Made by a program: the position numbers and the translations under genes
Virus record (IMG/VR): IMGVR_UViG_3300030109_005111
Location: 26,660 to 49,310 of that record
Reading direction: 5' to 3' (one strand)
DNA: 22,651 bases
Origin: a virus
Shown: piece by piece, positions 1-8,000 of the stretch
Position numbering within the stretch: position 1 is the first letter of the stretch
Layout: every line of letters starts with the position of its first letter
The notes under the pieces: generated by a model
The model's database searches: none
Seen by the model: the letters and a program-made list of their open reading frames with translations, nothing else
What the model was told of the DNA's origin: nothing

Positions 1-324
1 AATGTAAAAGATGCCGCTGCTGTCAAGGATTACCAGAGTGACATATCTAATTTCGTTAAGGAGTTCTTAGATGAAAATAATATGATGAAAGATGCTGCTG
101 GTTATCATAAAGCTTTATATGCTGGTAAAAATATTGACAAAATAGTTCAACATTTTTATGAACAAGGTAAAGCTGACGCTATAAAAGACACCGCTATAAA
201 GTCAAAAAATATTGACATGGGTGCTAGAGCTGTAAAACCAGTTGTAGACACAAGCGGTATGAAAGTTAGAGTGTTAGGTGGTGATAATAGTTCAAGGTTA
301 AAATTTAAAATTAGAAAAAAATAA
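1..324 (+). CDS. C-terminal part of putative capsid scaffold/assembly protein (5' partial)
   Basis: The reading frame is open from base 1 to the TAA at 322-324, so about 107 residues of a longer protein are present; an internal ATG at position 82 is not a credible start because the frame continues upstream without a stop. The visible part is charged and predominantly helical, with alternating Lys/Asp/Glu and no cysteine, and ends in a basic tail (KFKIRKK). It lies 21 bases before the major capsid gene, where tailed phages usually encode a scaffolding protein or capsid-maturation protease. A charged helical C-terminus with a basic end suits a scaffold that contacts the capsid shell. No protease motif is visible in this fragment. 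The role is inferred from position and composition; it could also be an unrelated head protein. Confidence 0.6.
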   Translation, partial: NVKDAAAVKDYQSDISNFVKEFLDENNMMKDAAGYHKALYAGKNIDKIVQHFYEQGKADAIKDTAIKSKNIDMGARAVKPVVDTSGMKVRVLGGDNSSRLKFKIRKK

Positions 325-345
325 ACAATTTAAAAATTTAACAAA

Positions 346-1845
346 ATGGGATTTAACACATCTTTGGGATTAGGTGGATCATATTCACTTACCCCACACC
401 CAACAGCAGACGTCTTGTCTACAAACTATATTAGTTTTGTTGACGGAAGTGCTGATTGGTCACAACAATATCTACCTGAGTTGTACGAGCAAGAAGTAGA
501 ACGCTACGGAAATCGTACTATCAGTGGATTTTTACAAATGGTAGGCGCTGAAATGCCTATGAGCTCTGATCAAGTTGTTTGGTCTGAGCAAAACAGACTA
601 CACGTTGCTTATAAAAGTGCAGGTGCTGTAGATAGTGCTACGAGTGTACAAGTTGCTGATGCAGCAGCTAGTACTATCTCTCTTGGTACTGGATTAAATA
701 ACTCTTTAAGAGTTGGTGATACAGTTCTTATTACAGATGCTGCTACTGGACTTAAAACAGTAAAATGTTACGTTTCTACAGTTGCTACCTTTAATGCTTC
801 TGGTGTTGCTACTGGAACTACTGCTGGTCAAGGTGGAAATAACACAGACGCCACGTGTCTGCCTTATTCTGCTGCGCATTTAACTAATGTTAATTTTGCA
901 ACTGATGAGCAAATTAATATATTTGTTTACGGTAAAGAATTTGCTAAAGGTAGCGCTAGTCAAGGCGGTGAAATTAAGCCACAGTTCCAACAGTATAACA
1001 ACAAGCCAATAATTATTAAAGATCACTTTAAAATTAATGGTTCTGATACTGCTAGAATCGGATGGGTTGAAACTACTGACGAAGCTGGACAAGTAGGATA
1101 TTCTTGGTATTTAAAGTCTGCTGGAGAAACTAGACTACGTTTTATGGATTATTTAGAAACTTCATTGATTGAAGCTGAAAAAGGAGCTAGTGCTTCTAAT
1201 ATTCATGATGCAACAGGTGGTTTAGGAGTAACTCAGCCAGGTGATGTAGGTACAGAAGGTTTATTTGCTGCTGTTGAAACTAGAGGTAATGTATTTGAAG
1301 ATTTAGCTTCTCTTGGAGATTTTGACTTATTGTTAAAAAATCTTGACAAGCAAGGTGCTATCGAAGAAAACATGTTATACTTAAACAGATCAATGGCTCT
1401 TACTTTTGACGATATGGTAGCTGGTATCAATGCTAACTATCAAGGTGGTGCTTCTTTTGGAGTATTTGACAATGACGCTGATATGGCATTAAACTTCGGT
1501 TTTTCTGCTTTCAGAAGAGGATCTTACGATTTCTACAAGTCTGATTGGAAATACTTAAACGATGCTGCTGCTCGTGGTGGATTTGGAGATATTTCAGGAG
1601 TATTAATTCCTGCTGGAACTTCAACTGTATACGATCAGTCACTAGGTAAAAACATGACACGTCCTTTCTTACACGTACGTTACAGATCTTCAGAAACTGA
1701 TGACCGAAGAATGAAATCTTGGGTAACTGGTTCTGTAGGACAAGCTAGCTATGTAGGAGATGACTTTATGGAAGTACACTATTTGTCTGAAAGATGTTTG
1801 GTAGTTCAAGGAGCTAATAACTTTGTATTATTAAAAGAATCATAA
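346..1845 (+). CDS. Major capsid protein
   Basis: A 499-residue protein, the usual size for an HK97-fold major capsid protein. The N-terminal stretch has a YLPELYEQEVERYGN segment followed by GFLQMVGAEMPMSSDQVVW, which I associate with major capsid proteins of marine and crAss-like podoviruses. Residues about 95-170 form a Gly/Thr/Ala-rich beta insertion (GDTVLITDAATG and onward) that could be a capsid surface or E-loop insertion. The C-terminal part ends in a hydrophobic strand (CLVVQGANNFVLL). The ATG follows an A/T-rich leader with no Shine-Dalgarno. In the 3' half, Asn, Tyr and Phe codons favour AAC, TAC and TTC more than in downstream tail genes, as expected for the most highly made virion protein. 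Its position after a scaffold-like gene and before connector genes agrees. The identity is recalled family resemblance plus context, not a database match. Confidence 0.8.
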   Translation: MGFNTSLGLGGSYSLTPHPTADVLSTNYISFVDGSADWSQQYLPELYEQEVERYGNRTISGFLQMVGAEMPMSSDQVVWSEQNRLHVAYKSAGAVDSATSVQVADAAASTISLGTGLNNSLRVGDTVLITDAATGLKTVKCYVSTVATFNASGVATGTTAGQGGNNTDATCLPYSAAHLTNVNFATDEQINIFVYGKEFAKGSASQGGEIKPQFQQYNNKPIIIKDHFKINGSDTARIGWVETTDEAGQVGYSWYLKSAGETRLRFMDYLETSLIEAEKGASASNIHDATGGLGVTQPGDVGTEGLFAAVETRGNVFEDLASLGDFDLLLKNLDKQGAIEENMLYLNRSMALTFDDMVAGINANYQGGASFGVFDNDADMALNFGFSAFRRGSYDFYKSDWKYLNDAAARGGFGDISGVLIPAGTSTVYDQSLGKNMTRPFLHVRYRSSETDDRRMKSWVTGSVGQASYVGDDFMEVHYLSERCLVVQGANNFVLLKES

Positions 1846-1872
1846 TATTAACCCTTAAAAAACTAAACAAAA

Positions 1873-2271
1873 ATGGAAAAATACTTATATTTCAGAACAC
1901 AAGCCACTATTGGCAATGATGATGCTGCAGATGATTCAGCATGCTGGCCTTTATCAAGTTTTGTTGGTATGCACCCTACTGCAGATGACACTTTAGCATT
2001 ACATTTTAAACCACAAATTGCGGTTTCTGGTGATGGTCAAGCTGGTAGTGTTGTTAACACTGATAAAGTGATTTTAACACTTGCAACTAACAATACTCAC
2101 AAAGCAGCTATGAAAAACCTAATAAAAGCTTTTAAAGCTGAAAAAGGTTTTAACGCTGATGGTGAAGACAGTTTTATTGTTGTAGCTGATGATATATCAA
2201 CGGGAACTAAATATTTAGTGCCTGAGATTAGCGCAGTGTCAACAATTGCACTTAGTCCTGCGGTATCTTAA
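1873..2271 (+). CDS. Small capsid-associated structural protein (unassigned)
   Basis: A 132-residue protein encoded 27 bases after the capsid gene and before a strong terminator, so it probably shares the capsid transcript. It is acidic at the start (repeated Asp in the first 25 residues), then mostly short beta strands rich in Val, Ile, Thr and Ala, with one central helix (KAAMKNLIKAFKAEKG, roughly residues 79-94). No signal peptide, membrane segment or catalytic motif is visible. Genes in this position often encode capsid decoration, auxiliary capsid or head-fibre proteins, which would be needed in amounts close to the capsid protein and would explain co-transcription. I do not recognise a specific family. 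The role is inferred from neighbourhood only. Confidence 0.6.
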   Translation: MEKYLYFRTQATIGNDDAADDSACWPLSSFVGMHPTADDTLALHFKPQIAVSGDGQAGSVVNTDKVILTLATNNTHKAAMKNLIKAFKAEKGFNADGEDSFIVVADDISTGTKYLVPEISAVSTIALSPAVS

Positions 2272-2290
2272 TACTGCAATTAATTTAAAC

Positions 2291-2328
2291 TTATGGGCGT
2301 CTTTACGGCGCCCTTAGGTTTATTTTTA
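2291..2328 (+). terminator. Rho-independent terminator after the capsid genes
   Basis: The stem is GGGCGTC (2295-2301) paired with GGCGCCC (2307-2313), with a five-base TTTAC loop. It has seven pairs, one of them a T-G wobble, in an otherwise AT-rich region. A T-rich tract follows (TTTATTTTTA, about 2319-2328). The site lies just after the 132-residue gene, so it would end or attenuate the capsid transcript and keep capsid messages in excess over the connector and tail genes downstream. Confidence 0.82.
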
Positions 2329-2352
2329 CAAACTATTTAATTATATTATATC

Positions 2353-3141
2353 ATGGAAACAAAAACAAAAAAACAACCTAAAAAGGTTGAAGTAAAAAAT
2401 ATTCCAGGCTGGGAAATAAAAGACAGGCAATATTATTTAACAGGTAATGGTAATCCCCTTAGCTATGTTTTAACTTCAAAATCAACACGTAAAAAACCAT
2501 TACTTTGGTTTGACGAAGAAAAAGGTTATAACAGAGAACTAAGATATGCTAGTAATCAAAGATCTTGTTTTATAGATGAACAAGACAGCAATGTAATACT
2601 AGATCATATTATATTTGAAGAAGGTGTATTATACGTACCTAAAACAAATCAAGCATTACAAAAATTACTTTCATTATATCACCCTAAAAAAGGTTATGTA
2701 TATGATGAAAAAGACGAAGTAGCAGAAGCTAAAGATGATTTAGTAAGTATAGAAGTTGAAATGGAAGCTTTAAACACTGCTATGTCAATAGATGTTGATC
2801 AAGCAGAAGCTATATTAAGAGTTGAATTAGGATCTTCTGTAGATTCTATGAGTTCAGCTGAACTTAAAAGAGATTTGTATATGTTTGCTAGAAATAATCC
2901 TATATTATTTTTAGAACTAGTTAACGATGATAATGTACAATTAAGAAACTTAGCTATTAAAGCTGCAGGCTTAAACATTATTAAGTTATCACAAGACCAA
3001 AGAACTTTTGCATGGGGTTCAAACGGTAAGAAATTAATGACTGTGCCTTTTGATGAAAATCCTTATTCTGCATTTGCTGCTTTCTTAAAAACAGATGAAG
3101 GTGTAGAAGTTTTCAAATCAATAGAAAAAAAGCTAAAATAG
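2353..3141 (+). CDS. Conserved phage structural-region protein, function unknown
   Basis: A 262-residue protein. The N-terminus is very basic (repeated Lys and Gln in the first 15 residues). It is followed by a beta-rich region with PLLWFDEEKGYNRELRYASN (about residues 49-68) and HIIFEEGVLYVPKTN (about residues 86-100), then LLSLYHPKKG. The C-terminal half (about residues 125-262) is acidic and helical. I recall this pattern from uncharacterised proteins placed between capsid and connector genes in marine phages, but not a named function. No catalytic motif is apparent. It begins just after the terminator, with an A/T-rich start context, and ends in TAG, one of only two TAG stops in the window; most genes use TAA. 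Possible roles are head completion or an internal head protein. Confidence 0.65.
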   Translation: METKTKKQPKKVEVKNIPGWEIKDRQYYLTGNGNPLSYVLTSKSTRKKPLLWFDEEKGYNRELRYASNQRSCFIDEQDSNVILDHIIFEEGVLYVPKTNQALQKLLSLYHPKKGYVYDEKDEVAEAKDDLVSIEVEMEALNTAMSIDVDQAEAILRVELGSSVDSMSSAELKRDLYMFARNNPILFLELVNDDNVQLRNLAIKAAGLNIIKLSQDQRTFAWGSNGKKLMTVPFDENPYSAFAAFLKTDEGVEVFKSIEKKLK

Positions 3142-3154
3142 CGTAACTATTATA

Positions 3155-3190
3155 AGTGGTATAGCCATCTATAATGGTGGCTGTACTACT
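3155..3190 (+). other. Strong intergenic RNA hairpin without a U-tract
   Basis: Left arm 3155-3169 (AGTGGTATAGCCATC) pairs along its whole length with right arm 3176-3190 (GGTGGCTGTACTACT). This gives a 15-bp helix with three G-T wobbles and no bulge, closed by a six-base loop TATAAT. Downstream the sequence is ATAATAAAAATAAAAAT, not a T-run, so it is not a classical terminator on the + strand. It lies 13 bases after the TAG of the preceding gene and ends 17 bases before the next ATG. It could be an RNase processing site, an mRNA stabiliser or a translation modulator. Confidence 0.7.
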
Positions 3191-3207
3191 ATAATAAAAA
3201 TAAAAAT

Positions 3208-3966
3208 ATGGCGATTGACGTAAATCAAGTATACACAACGTGTTTATCTATACTAAATAAAAAAGGTAGCGGTTATATGACACCAGATAATTTTAATAAA
3301 ATTGCTGCTGTAGCTCAAATAGAGCTTTTAGATAGAGCATTTTATGAATATAACCAAGCAGTTGCAAAACAAACATCTGGAAGAGCTGCTCAAGGAGTTG
3401 GTGATATACCTAGAAAAATAAAAGACAAGCTTGATCCATTTTGTGATCTAACAACTTTAACAATAGATTCTACAAATACTTATTTTGAAACGCCAGGATA
3501 TTCTACAACTATACCTGGAACAACAACAACTCAAGCTTTAAATAATATTTATGCGACACTTAGTCTTAAAGTAAACGGGGAGTTTACAGACATAGAGCGC
3601 GTAGATAAATCTAAAATACCGTTTTTATTTTCTTCAAAACTAACAGAACCTTCAACTACTTTTCCAGTATATTATTATTCTGCAGATTTATTATATGTGT
3701 TTCCAAACACTATAACAAGTGTAGATTTGTATTATATAGCTAAACCTAGAGATCCGCTATGGAGTGCTGGCGTAGACACAACTAGTTTTGGTACACCAGT
3801 ATATACTTACGACGCTGTTAATAGTAGTAATTTTAGATTACACCCTTCAGAGTTTCCAGATCTTGTAGTTTCTATATTAAAACACTTTGGAGTTACTATA
3901 AAAGATCCGTTAACAATACAAGCGGCTCAACAAGAAGAACAAACAACAATACAACTAGAACAATAA
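3208..3966 (+). CDS. Head-to-tail connector (ring/adaptor) protein
   Basis: A 252-residue protein. Its N-terminus has the layout I associate with adaptor/ring proteins of marine and crAss-like podoviruses: a DVNQVYTTCLSILNKKGSG segment, then YMTPDNFNKIAAVAQIELLD (residues 23-42) and a helix ending in FYEYNQAV. The middle is beta-rich with many Thr, and the protein closes on a C-terminal helix containing HPSEFPDLVVSILKHFGV and a Gln-rich tail. Such proteins form a ring beneath the portal and gate the DNA channel. The gene follows the 15-bp hairpin, and its stop lies one base before the ATG of the next connector-type gene (TAATATG), suggesting coupled translation. The exact ring position cannot be told from sequence alone. 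Confidence 0.65.
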   Translation: MAIDVNQVYTTCLSILNKKGSGYMTPDNFNKIAAVAQIELLDRAFYEYNQAVAKQTSGRAAQGVGDIPRKIKDKLDPFCDLTTLTIDSTNTYFETPGYSTTIPGTTTTQALNNIYATLSLKVNGEFTDIERVDKSKIPFLFSSKLTEPSTTFPVYYYSADLLYVFPNTITSVDLYYIAKPRDPLWSAGVDTTSFGTPVYTYDAVNSSNFRLHPSEFPDLVVSILKHFGVTIKDPLTIQAAQQEEQTTIQLEQ

Positions 3967-3967
3967 T

Positions 3968-5074
3968 ATGGGATTAATAGGAACAGTTACAGAAGAAAAT
4001 TACTACAATGGATCTCAAACTTTTATTGGAGATGGAACGGCTTTTTCTTTTACATTAACATTTGAAACATTACCTACTACTAATCAAGTAAGAGCGTTTT
4101 TAAATAATACAGAAACTTTTGAGTTTACTATATCTGGAGCTACAATTACTTTTTCAGGTGCTGCACAGCAGCTTCTTGAAACAAATGAAAATGTTGTTGT
4201 TGAAGTTAAGTTATTAGATTTTGTTTTTGGTGGATATCAATATACATCTATAAAAGATATTGTTGATAATTTTATGATAGCCTATGTAGGCGATGGTAAA
4301 TTAATAGGTCATGTAGCAAAATCTGATGTTATATTTCACGCTAAGCGAGGTTTACAAGAGTTTAGTTATGATGTGCTTAAAACAGTTAAATCGCAAGAAG
4401 TTGAACTTGGTACATCACTCTCTATACCAATGCCTCAAGATTATATTAATTATGTAAAGCTTTGTTATATAGATAGTTCAGGTATACGTAGAATTATATA
4501 TCCTACTAGACTTACAACAAATCCAACAGAACCATTGGTTCAAGATAATAATTTTAATTATGTTTTTGATAGTGAAGGTAATGCTATCGAAGGTAGTTCA
4601 ATAACAGAACAACGATATAGTAATTTTGACACTACAAGAGTTTCAGGTAATTTATCTTCTGAAGATAGTTTATACTTAACTACAAATGATTACATTAGAA
4701 GTGATTACGGGCAAAGATATGGAGCTACACCAGAAACTACTCAAGTAAATGGGTTTTTTACAATAAACGAAAGAACAGGTAGTTTTAATTTTAGTAGTGA
4801 TTTATCTGGTAAAATTATTGTGTTAGAATATATTTCAGATGGTTTAGGTACAGATGCTGAAATGAAAATTAATAAATTAGCAGAAGAAGCTTTATATAAG
4901 CATATTATTTATAATGTTTTAGCTGTTAAAAGAAATATATCAGAATATATAGTACAAAGATATAAAAAAGAGCGTAGAGCAGCAATTAGAAATGCTAAGC
5001 TAAGATTATCTAATTTAAAAATCTCAGAGCTTACACAAGTTATGAGAAACAAATCAAAACGAATTAAACACTAA
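3968..5074 (+). CDS. Connector/ring protein with N-terminal beta domain resembling phage tail-fibre head-binding modules
   Basis: A 368-residue protein in two parts. Residues about 1-85 are beta-rich with SQTFIGDGTAFSFTLTFE followed by a strand pattern ending GATITFSGAA; this FxGDGxxxxFxLxF layout is seen in N-terminal modules of T7-type tail-fibre and tailspike proteins. From residue 90 the protein has the connector-like core YQYTSIKDIVDNFMIAYVGD, then DVIFHAKRGLQEFSYDVLKT and a SIPMPQDYINYVKL strand, a combination I recall from ring/tail-tube-A-like proteins of short-tailed phages. The C-terminal 60 residues are a very basic helix (RYKKERRAAIRNAKLRL), suitable for contact with DNA or an acidic partner. 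It starts one base after the previous stop and ends three bases before the next ATG, in a tight connector-nozzle operon. Confidence 0.66.
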   Translation: MGLIGTVTEENYYNGSQTFIGDGTAFSFTLTFETLPTTNQVRAFLNNTETFEFTISGATITFSGAAQQLLETNENVVVEVKLLDFVFGGYQYTSIKDIVDNFMIAYVGDGKLIGHVAKSDVIFHAKRGLQEFSYDVLKTVKSQEVELGTSLSIPMPQDYINYVKLCYIDSSGIRRIIYPTRLTTNPTEPLVQDNNFNYVFDSEGNAIEGSSITEQRYSNFDTTRVSGNLSSEDSLYLTTNDYIRSDYGQRYGATPETTQVNGFFTINERTGSFNFSSDLSGKIIVLEYISDGLGTDAEMKINKLAEEALYKHIIYNVLAVKRNISEYIVQRYKKERRAAIRNAKLRLSNLKISELTQVMRNKSKRIKH

Positions 5075-5077
5075 TAA

Positions 5078-8000
5078 ATGGCTGAAGATAAAAGAACTTT
5101 TCTTCAAGGTAAAATGAATCAAGATCTTGATGATCGCGTTTTACCTAATGGAGAGTATCGCAATGCTCAAAACATACAAATAACTACTTCAGAAGTTTCA
5201 GATATAGGATCTATACAGAACTTATTAGGTAATTCTAAAGTTGGTGATACTGTTTCTGGTTTTGCGAACCTTGATACTATAGGCGTTTTTTTTGATGAAA
5301 AAAACAGTAGAATTTATTATTTCATTACAAATTATACTTGTCCTGATGTCAATAAAGAAGGTTTAGTTGGTGATATAGACGGACCTACAATGGCAGAACA
5401 AGCAGATAATGGTGATTTGTTTTGTGGTATATATATGTATGCAAAAGATACTACGCAGCCTCAACTATTAGTTTCTGGTTTATTTTTAAATTTTAGTAAA
5501 ACACACACTATAACAGGTGTAAATTTAATAGAAGATTTATTGTTTTTTACAGATGGTTTAAATCAACCTAGAAAAATAAATGTAGAAAAAGCAATACAAG
5601 ACGATGCTACAAGTAATAATCCGTATTATTATAACGAAGATAAAATAAGTGTTGCTAAATTTGCTCCCTTTATGCCTGCTTTATTGTTAGATTATGATCA
5701 AACAACTTTAAACAATAATGTACCTACAACTGAACCAGTTTCTTCACTACAAACAAATACTAGTTTTCCAGATAACTTAATAGATGAAAAATTTGTTAGA
5801 TTTTCATATAGATATAGATTTGTAGATGGCGAATATTCTACTATAGCTCCATTTACTCAAGTTTGTTTTATACCAAAAACTCACAGTTTTAATGGTAATC
5901 ATCTACAAAAAATACTAAAAAGAGGTCAAGCTTATTTTCAAGATGATAATGGGGCTTCTGATGGTATGGTAAACTCAGTTAATTCTGTTAATTTAAACAT
6001 AATATTACCTAGCTCTAAGTTAAAAACTAATTTAGACATAAATGGAATAGAAATACTTTATAAAGAGTCTAATAACAACGTTGTAAAAGCTGTTGAGCTT
6101 ATAGAAATTAAAAACGAAAACGCTTCAGATTTAGTTACACCTAGCAATAGTGATAATTTTATTCAAAACGAAGGTGTATTTCAATATAAATATAAATCAA
6201 CTCTTCCTTATAAAACACTACCAGCTGATCAATTACCTAGAGTATATGACAATATTCCGCTTTCTGCTAAAGCGCAAGAAATAGTAGGTAATAGAGTTAT
6301 ATATGGTAATTTTATACAAGACAGACAGTTACCTATAGAAAAAGGTGTTATAGGATTAAACTTTAATACATCTGTTGATGCTAAATATGATATAACTAAT
6401 CCTTTAGGTAATGCTGATTTTAATAATTATTATTTACATAAAGAATATCCTTATCACTCTGTAAAACAAAAAAGAACTTACGAGGTAGGTGTGGTATTAT
6501 CTGATAAATTCGGAAGACAATCACCTGTTTTAACTTCAACTATTGGTGATGGTTCTATAACAGTAGATGCAAAGTCTAACACATTTAATAGTAGTACATG
6601 GTCTGAAAATGATCTCTTACCAATACAGGACACTTCACCTGGTAACGAAAACTACTGCGGAGATGCTTTAACTATAACTTTTAATAAAGAAATACCTAAC
6701 GCTTACGCTAAAGGCACTTTAATTAATGTTAATAATGAGCTTATTTCTACTAATTATAGTTTTGATCTTTACGAAACAAATTTTACTACAAATCCTATAT
6801 TAAGTGATGGTTCACCAAGTAGCACAGGAGGTATTCAACTAGGTAGTTTATATTTTTATTCATCAACTGAAATTCCAATTGTTAATATTACTGATTTTTT
6901 ATATACAGACACTACTTTACAAACAATTTTAACTGGCTACAGCGAAGTATATATGCGTCAACCTTTAGCTGTAGTTAATAATCAAGCTACAATACATAAA
7001 ATTGATTTAAATCCTTCAACAGGAGCTGTATTAAATGTATCTACTGTTTCTCAAAGTATATTTCAAGGAAACTTAATGGTTGTTACAGTATCACAACTTG
7101 TTTCTAGTGGTGGTGATGTTAATTCTGTTATTTTAAATCAAGTAACAGTAACATCTAGTGTTATTAACGATACTAATGGTAATTTTTTAATAGGACAAAT
7201 CACAATTGAAGATGCTAGTCTTATAAACGAATTTACTGTTGGAGATTATTTAAAAGGTCAAAACGTAGATTTTGTAGAAATAACTAATATATTTATTGAA
7301 AATGGTAATTTAATAATACAATGTGATGGTGAGCCTAGCTTAAGCTATAATACTGTTTCAGGAAGTGTACCTTTAGGTTATTATTTTTATAAATACAAAA
7401 TAATTCCACATGGCTGGTATTCTTATAGAGTTGTTGTTAAACAAACAGAGCAAGATTACAACAATGTGTATGCTCCTAATGTTTATGATTTTGATAACGA
7501 TAGAGACGATCCAAAAACTTATATACCTATACTAGCTGATAATATAAATAAAGTAACTAGAGATATAGAGTTTACTAACACACAAGAAACTGGATTAAGT
7601 ACTAGTAAAGACAAGTTATTTCCAAAAGTTGTACCAAGCGCTACAAATGCAGGATTATCTGTACAAAGTGATAATGATATATTAGATGTTATAAATATAG
7701 GTACATCAAAAGAGCAAGGTATTAAAAATGAAAACGATGATGTTTTTGCTTTTATATCTGAGACTAGTAAAAATCCTTTAATGGCACAGATACCATTTGG
7801 AGGTTCTACTGGTAATAACATAGGATCAAATACAGAGCTTGGACTACAGGGAACACTAAGAACAATAACAGTTGCAACCTCTGGAACTACTGCTACTGAC
7901 TTTAAACAAGCAAATAAAGTTTTATCTATATCAGGAGGTGACGCTAGTGAGTTTGCTATTGGTGAATATTTAAAAGGATCTAATAAAGATTTAGTAAAAA

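Noticed and set aside
3170-3175. TATAAT as a promoter -10 box
   Set aside because: It is the loop of a 15-bp hairpin, no -35 box is present at the right distance, and Bacteroidetes promoters use a different -7 motif (TAnnTTTG), which is also absent.
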